Source of the DNA: Maylandia zebra
Lineage: Eukaryota > Chordata > Actinopteri > Cichliformes > Cichlidae
Direction: 5' to 3'
NCBI RefSeq assembly: GCF_041146795.1
Contig: NC_135183.1
Location: 13,988,840-14,052,839, forward strand
DNA length: 64,000 nt
Below the pieces are notes generated by a model that did not search any database, had not been told where the DNA came from, and saw nothing but the letters and a program-made list of their open reading frames with translations. Below, piece after piece: positions 59,188 to 64,000 of the stretch (position 1 is the stretch's first letter; each line of letters starts with the position of its first letter). Made by a program: the position numbers and the translations under genes.

Positions 59188-62100
59188 TTAGCTGCGCTTT
59201 GCTATCACCTGTTGTCTCAGCTTCTCCCTTCTCTTCTTCTCCATCAGCCTGAAAGAGCAGCAAGAAAAACAGTGACAGATTAGTGGAAGACAGACAGATA
59301 GCAGATGTAGCAGATACAGATGTAATTTGGAGATGTTAAATTAAAGCTTGCAGGAGCCACTGCTAAGGGACTAACCTGCGGTTGCGAGCCTCCACCAGCT
59401 CACTCAGCTGGTCCTGAGCGGCTCGGAGCTCCTCCAGACTTTGCTGATAGCTCAGGTCTGCGGAGCCTGACCTCTCCAGGAGAGAAACCTGGTTGGACAG
59501 CTCGCAGGTTCGATCTCGCAACCGCTGGATGGATGTGTACAAGTTCTCATCGTCTTCCTCCTTGTAGCCACAAGGTGGATAGAGAATACAACAGCTTTAT
59601 TTCAGAATGTAATACTTAACAGTGGGATTTGATAAATGTGGATTTGTAATGAATCATAAATTTTGAACATTTTTAACAATTCATGAATTTGTGACTTTTA
59701 GTGCCTAGTTGAAAAAAGAGGCTGTGTGATATTTGTTTTGTGGAAATAATGATGAAGACGTGTTCAAAAAGGTTATTTCACGCTGGAATTTTCACGTTCA
59801 GATGGTGGTGTTCAGCTTCAACTAACAGCAGTGCTGCTAACTGGAAATCCAGAAATCATCAAATATGACTGTGCTTAGTGAACTTTATTTGCTGATACCA
59901 TGTTATTTGTGGCTATGTATCTCACAGCGGTGAAAGTCAGGGGTTCTGTGTGTAGATTCCACATCAACAGATCTTTGAACTACAAATGGAAACCAAAAAT
60001 CTTGCCTCATGCCTGCAGAGTACTATTATTCAGATGTCCTGTTTGTTGCAGAGATAAAGTAGCCCAAACCTTAGCATTGACGATTTCTATGTGAACCAGA
60101 AGGGACGCTAGCTCGAGCTCCTCACTGTAGCTGTTCTTTAGAGGTACACTCCTGTAGCCTGGTAAAACAGAAAATTAAACCAATTCAATGTAAATTAAGA
60201 TTAGGAAATATTTCCAGAAACATTGCAATCTAAAAAATACAAAAATAAATAACTCATAAGTTTGTATTCTGGAGACATTTGCGCACTCACCTGTTTTGAG
60301 CAGACGGACTGGGTAGGTTGCCTGTGCCAGGAAGTTGGGATCGCTGAACATGTCCTCCTCGTAGACAGTGAAGCGCAGAAAGGCGAAGGTGGGGTTGTGG
60401 ATATCAAACACAAACTGCTTCTGCACCCACACAGGATTCAGACCATTATCAGCTAGGAGGGTGGAGAAAAGCAGAGGGTTAACACTGCAGTGAGTGCACA
60501 TAAACTGCTGAAATGTTGCATTTTCATTGCTGCTATGCAGCAGCTGTCTTACCTACAACATCTGTCTTGCACTTGTAGCTGTCATAGTCGGCTCCACAGA
60601 TTTCCAACTCTACAAAAGGACAGACAATGCTCCGACCATTCTTAGGCAGATGGCGAGCTCCCAGCACCTGGGAAACAGAGCAAGAATAAGCAAGACAGTG
60701 GGAAAATTGGACACTTAGAATATTAAAGTGGGCCAGGAGCACTTATAGACAAAGTAAAATCGGTCTGTATTTTTTAGAAATCAGCTGAAATTGGCTCATG
60801 ATCATATTGTCAGACAACTGACTTCATATGATATTTTTTTCACTCCGCTTTGAAAAAAGGGGGGAGCAAAAATACCACCTTCTGTATGAACTGATCTGCC
60901 AAAACGGTGGCTGAGTGTGACTTTGTGGCCTTTCTAACTCTAGCTATGGTCAGTTTCTTCCATTAACTTTCATTATGGTTCAAAGAACAATAAAAGTGTA
61001 GTTTTAAGCTTGTTCTCACCTAGAAAGGGAGCATGCCTGGACAATGTGAACTGCTCCTTTGCTTTCTCTTAGGATTGACTTAGCTGTACAATCAAACTCC
61101 CTCTATCCTGCTTATTTAATCTGACCTGTAATTGGATGGTGATTGGCTCCACGTGCAATGTGTCCTTGTCGAAAGGGTCAAACATGTCATCCCTCATGAT
61201 GTCAGGCTGGGGAACATAGCCACTCCCACCTCCAAGCATGAACAAAGCTTGGTTCAGCTGCATGGGTTTATCTACAAACAGACAGGTTTTAAAGAATGAG
61301 TGTAAAATTGTATTTAGCATCACTAATTGATTACTGATCCATCACAGGTTGAGTATGTGGACAGACTGCGGCCTGTTGTTCTTAGAGGCAAATAGGAGCT
61401 TTTCTGTTAAAGTAAGCCAGATGTTACACTGTATCAATGTCTCCCCCTGGTGGCCACTGCTTGAGTCAAATTTGTTAGGAATTTGTTAGCGATAACTTGC
61501 TCAGGAGCCAGGCCCGGGGAGCGTGCCTGAGGGCAAGCATCAGCCGAGTGTAAAGCAGTGGGAACAAGAGTCTGCACCTCCAAATCTGAGGCCATGGTAC
61601 TCAGCTGGAAAAGGTGTGTGTCCACTCCAGGTCAGGGACGAGTTCCTACCCTGAGTCGAGGAGTTTAAGTATCCAGGGTGACAGGTCACCAGTGATGGTA
61701 GAAGGGAGCGGGAGATCCACAGACAGATTGGTGCTGTGACTGCAGTGATGTGGATGCTGTTACGGTCTGTCGTGGTGAAGAGAGATCTGAGTATAAAAGT
61801 GAAGCTCTCGATTTACCAGTTGTTTTACGTCTCCACCCTCACCTATGGTCACAAGCTGTGGGTAGTGACCAAAAGAACAAGACTGTGGATAAAAACGGTG
61901 GAAATGAGCTTCCTCCGAAGAGTGGCTGGCCTCTCTCTTAGAGATAGGGTGAGAAGTACAGCCCTCCAGGAGGGGCTCAGAGTAGAGCAACTGCTCCCCC
62001 GCATCGAAAGGAGCCAGTTGAGGTGGTTCGGGCATCTGTCACGGATGCCTCCTAAGTGTCTCCCGGGTGAGGTGGGTCTGCCCGGCCTCTTGCTCCTCCT

Positions 62101-62841
62101 CACTCCTCCAATGGGAGGAGGCTACGGGACAGACCCAGAACACGCTGGAGAGATTATATCTCTCGGCTGGCCTCGGAACACCTTGGTGTTCTCCCACACA
62201 AGCTGGAGGAGGTAGCCAAAGAGAGGGAGGTCTGGGCTTCTCTACTTAGGCTGCTGCCCCCACAACCCAGCCCCAGATAAGTGGAAAAAGATGGATGGAT
62301 AAATTTCTCTGAGAACAGACATGAATTAGTGTCTGAGATGAGGAAAATCTTACAACTTGCCATCAACCCATGCTGTCTTGGACTCACTGTGTGGATAGAA
62401 AGGCTCTCTACAGTAATGCATCCACACACTAACCTGGGGTCTGGAAATTGAGTGCAACCAGCTGTGAGCCGCAGAGCCACATAGGTAGAGGGTCATAGTT
62501 GGAGGAGTCCAGCCTCTGTCCTCTGGGATAAATCCTGGAAAGCTGACGACGGTTGTACTGCAGAAAGCGTTTCCCTCGGCCACGGGTCGCAAACTTTTCT
62601 GCCTTTGTCTCCGGGAAGGAGGACATATCCCGGTAACATGCTCGCTCCGTCCCAATCTCTGCAAATGAAACAGGAAGTGAGACATGAGATTGCATACAGC
62701 AACAGTTTATAATGGTAAAAGAAATGAAATGGTATGGTCCTTACTGTCCTCATTGAAGGGCACTGGTCTGCAGTAGACCACGAGGTCAGACAGCTCCACT
62801 GCAATCTTCTTCCTCCTCTCCATCTGTTTCTCCTCCTGCAT
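59188..62841 (-). CDS. Phospholipase C-gamma, C-terminal part (plcg1/plcg2-like)
   Basis: Eight exons give the last 359 residues: 62745-62841, 62434-62658, 61126-61271, 60553-60667, 60291-60452, 60070-60158, 59376-59560, 59188-59248. All junctions are GT-AG and phases agree. The catalytic Y half is seen in [34 protein letters not shown] and [20 protein letters not shown]. The C2 domain follows ([62 protein letters not shown]), then a charged, probably coiled tail. PLC-gamma cleaves PIP2 to IP3 and diacylglycerol at the plasma membrane downstream of tyrosine kinases. The Y and C2 parts read closer to PLCG1, while the tail ([20 protein letters not shown]) resembles PLCG2, so the paralogue is left open. 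The X half, SH2/SH3 and PH parts lie beyond the right edge. Confidence 0.93.
61440..62310 (+). mobile_element. Rex3/RTE-like LINE 3' fragment in a PLC-gamma intron
   Basis: The plus strand encodes [20 protein letters not shown], then [19 protein letters not shown] and [16 protein letters not shown], the C-terminal region of fish Rex3/RTE ORFs. Upstream, GTCAGGGACGAGTTCCTACC belongs to the same element. The 3' end has a GATGGATGGAT tail, the GATG-repeat ending described for Rex3. It is 5'-truncated and frameshifted, and antisense to the host gene. Confidence 0.82.
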
Positions 62842-63335
62842 CTGTTACCATGGAGATGAGACAACCATACAAATATGAACATTTCTTAAACATATGTCAC
62901 ATTTTTTTCTGCAAACGGTTTTCACACCATGAAAACAACAACATGGACAACAAGGAGCAACATTCCTGACCGCTCCGCTCAGACTATGCATGTGACAAAT
63001 AAAGAATCTTGAATCTTGAACATGGCATCATCTTCTGACAACATTAACTATATTTTCTATAAACAACCGACATTATAACAGCATGTATCTGACATATGAG
63101 TATGAGGAAACTGTCAAGTTTGGAGTTTCACTATTTGACAAGGTTGTCCCGTAGAAAACTTTATACATTCACACTCTCTACTCTAGCTGAGATTACTGCT
63201 GGTGGTGTAGCAGTTTGATTCAAAAACATGCTTCAGCAGCTTCTAGGAATCCCATTTGGAATGTACCCACCTATGACCTACAACTCTTATATCAACTTAA
63301 ACTGACAGCAACTTCCAACTAAGTTCCCCATGTAT
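62842..63335. other. PLC-gamma intron, nothing recognised
   Basis: No exon was seen. ATGTGACAAATAAAGAATCT near 62991 resembles a LINE 3' tail. Confidence 0.4.
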
Positions 63336-63339
63336 CATT

Positions 63340-64000
63340 CTGTGATGTAAACAGTGGACTAGGAAACAGATCCAAGCATCTTGAGGGGATTGCTTTCTCC
63401 ACTGCCATGTTGAACCTAAATGCCCAGACCCGGTTACAGAGACAAAATCCAAGTGCATTTATTGCTATCGCTTGAGAATTTAACCACAACACCTTTGACA
63501 CCGCAATAACCACCTTCACCCAGCAGGCTAGCTGCCCCACCAAAAATGACAGGACAATAGATCTGCTCCAAACCTGATCCTCCCCCCCACACGCTTAGTC
63601 GTTTGGATCACAGCCTGGTTCACATCACTCTGTGCAATGCCCCTTTAGTCAAGAGATAGCCTGTGACCACAAGGACGGTGGGGAAATAATCAGTGGATGC
63701 TTTTGTGGCTCTCCAGGGCTGTTTTGAGGTGACTAATTGCCAAGCACTCTGTGGGAGGATATCGATGGGCTCACAGAATTAACCACAGACTACATAAATT
63801 TGTACACCGACTCCACAATTGCAACAGAGAGTGTGAAGTGTTATCCAAACAACAAGCCATGGGTAACAAAGGACATCAAAGCACTGCTCAACAGGAAAAA
63901 GAGAGCTTTGAGGTCTGCTAACAGGGAGGCAGTGAGAGAAGTTCAAAATGAACTGAAGGCATAAGTCAGGGAGGCCAAGGACAAATACAGGAGGGAGCTG
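63340..64000 (+). mobile_element. L2-like LINE fragment, continues past the window
   Basis: The plus strand encodes NTFDTAITTFTQQASCPTKN and DRTIDLL (end of the endonuclease domain). After frameshifts it encodes EDIDGLTELTTDYINLYTDS and NNKPWVTKDIKALLNRKKRA, the linker before the reverse transcriptase. It is similar in type to the 31.45-kb element but covers an earlier part of the ORF. Stops interrupt it, and it lies in an intron of the PLC-gamma gene. Confidence 0.75.

Overview
The window looks like genomic DNA of a ray-finned fish, most likely a percomorph teleost; the lineage is an inference from the repeat families. It is AT-rich, with multi-exon genes on canonical GT-AG introns. It carries Tc1-like elements, tRNA-derived SINEs, Rex3/RTE, L2-like, R4/Dong-like and L1-like LINE pieces, hAT-type MITEs, a solo LTR and many microsatellites. 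All three recognised protein genes are on the minus strand. No rRNA or functional tRNA gene and no CRISPR array was found.

Layout. Positions 1-27.5 kb are a gene-free stretch of intergenic DNA and transposon remnants: two Tc1-like elements at 1.2-2.4 and 9.7-11.3 kb, a SINE inside a GC-rich repeat at 11.3-13.3 kb, and LINE pieces at 18, 19.4 and 22.3-24.3 kb. Positions 27.57-36.62 kb hold an 11-exon gene for a 472-residue alanine aminotransferase-like protein (copy A). Positions 39.28-53.74 kb hold its tandem paralogue (copy B), also 11 coding exons, 563 or about 483 residues depending on the start. Positions 59.19-62.84 kb hold the last eight coding exons of a phospholipase C-gamma gene whose 5' part lies beyond the right edge.

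The main result is that I could assemble both aminotransferase-like genes exon by exon into uninterrupted reading frames with intact splice sites and matching intron phases, yet both lack the lysine that holds pyridoxal phosphate (PLP). It is Thr294 in copy A and Ser377 in copy B. Copy A has also changed the cofactor-contacting Asn (to Lys224), Asp (to Glu252) and Tyr (to His255), while both keep the substrate-carboxylate arginine near the C-terminus. They look like a tandem pair of maintained pseudoenzymes rather than decaying pseudogenes.

The introns of the pair are full of insertions. Copy A introns contain a SINE, an L2-like LINE and an R4/Dong-like LINE embedded in (TA)n. The 5.6-kb intron 7 of copy B is mostly a fold-back element with minisatellite arms (40.73-44.74 kb). 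Copy B intron 1 contains an 18-bp minisatellite split by a solo LTR with a 6-bp target duplication. The PLC-gamma gene has a Rex3-like fragment in one intron, and its likely poly(A) signal lies inside the inverted repeat of a downstream DNA element.
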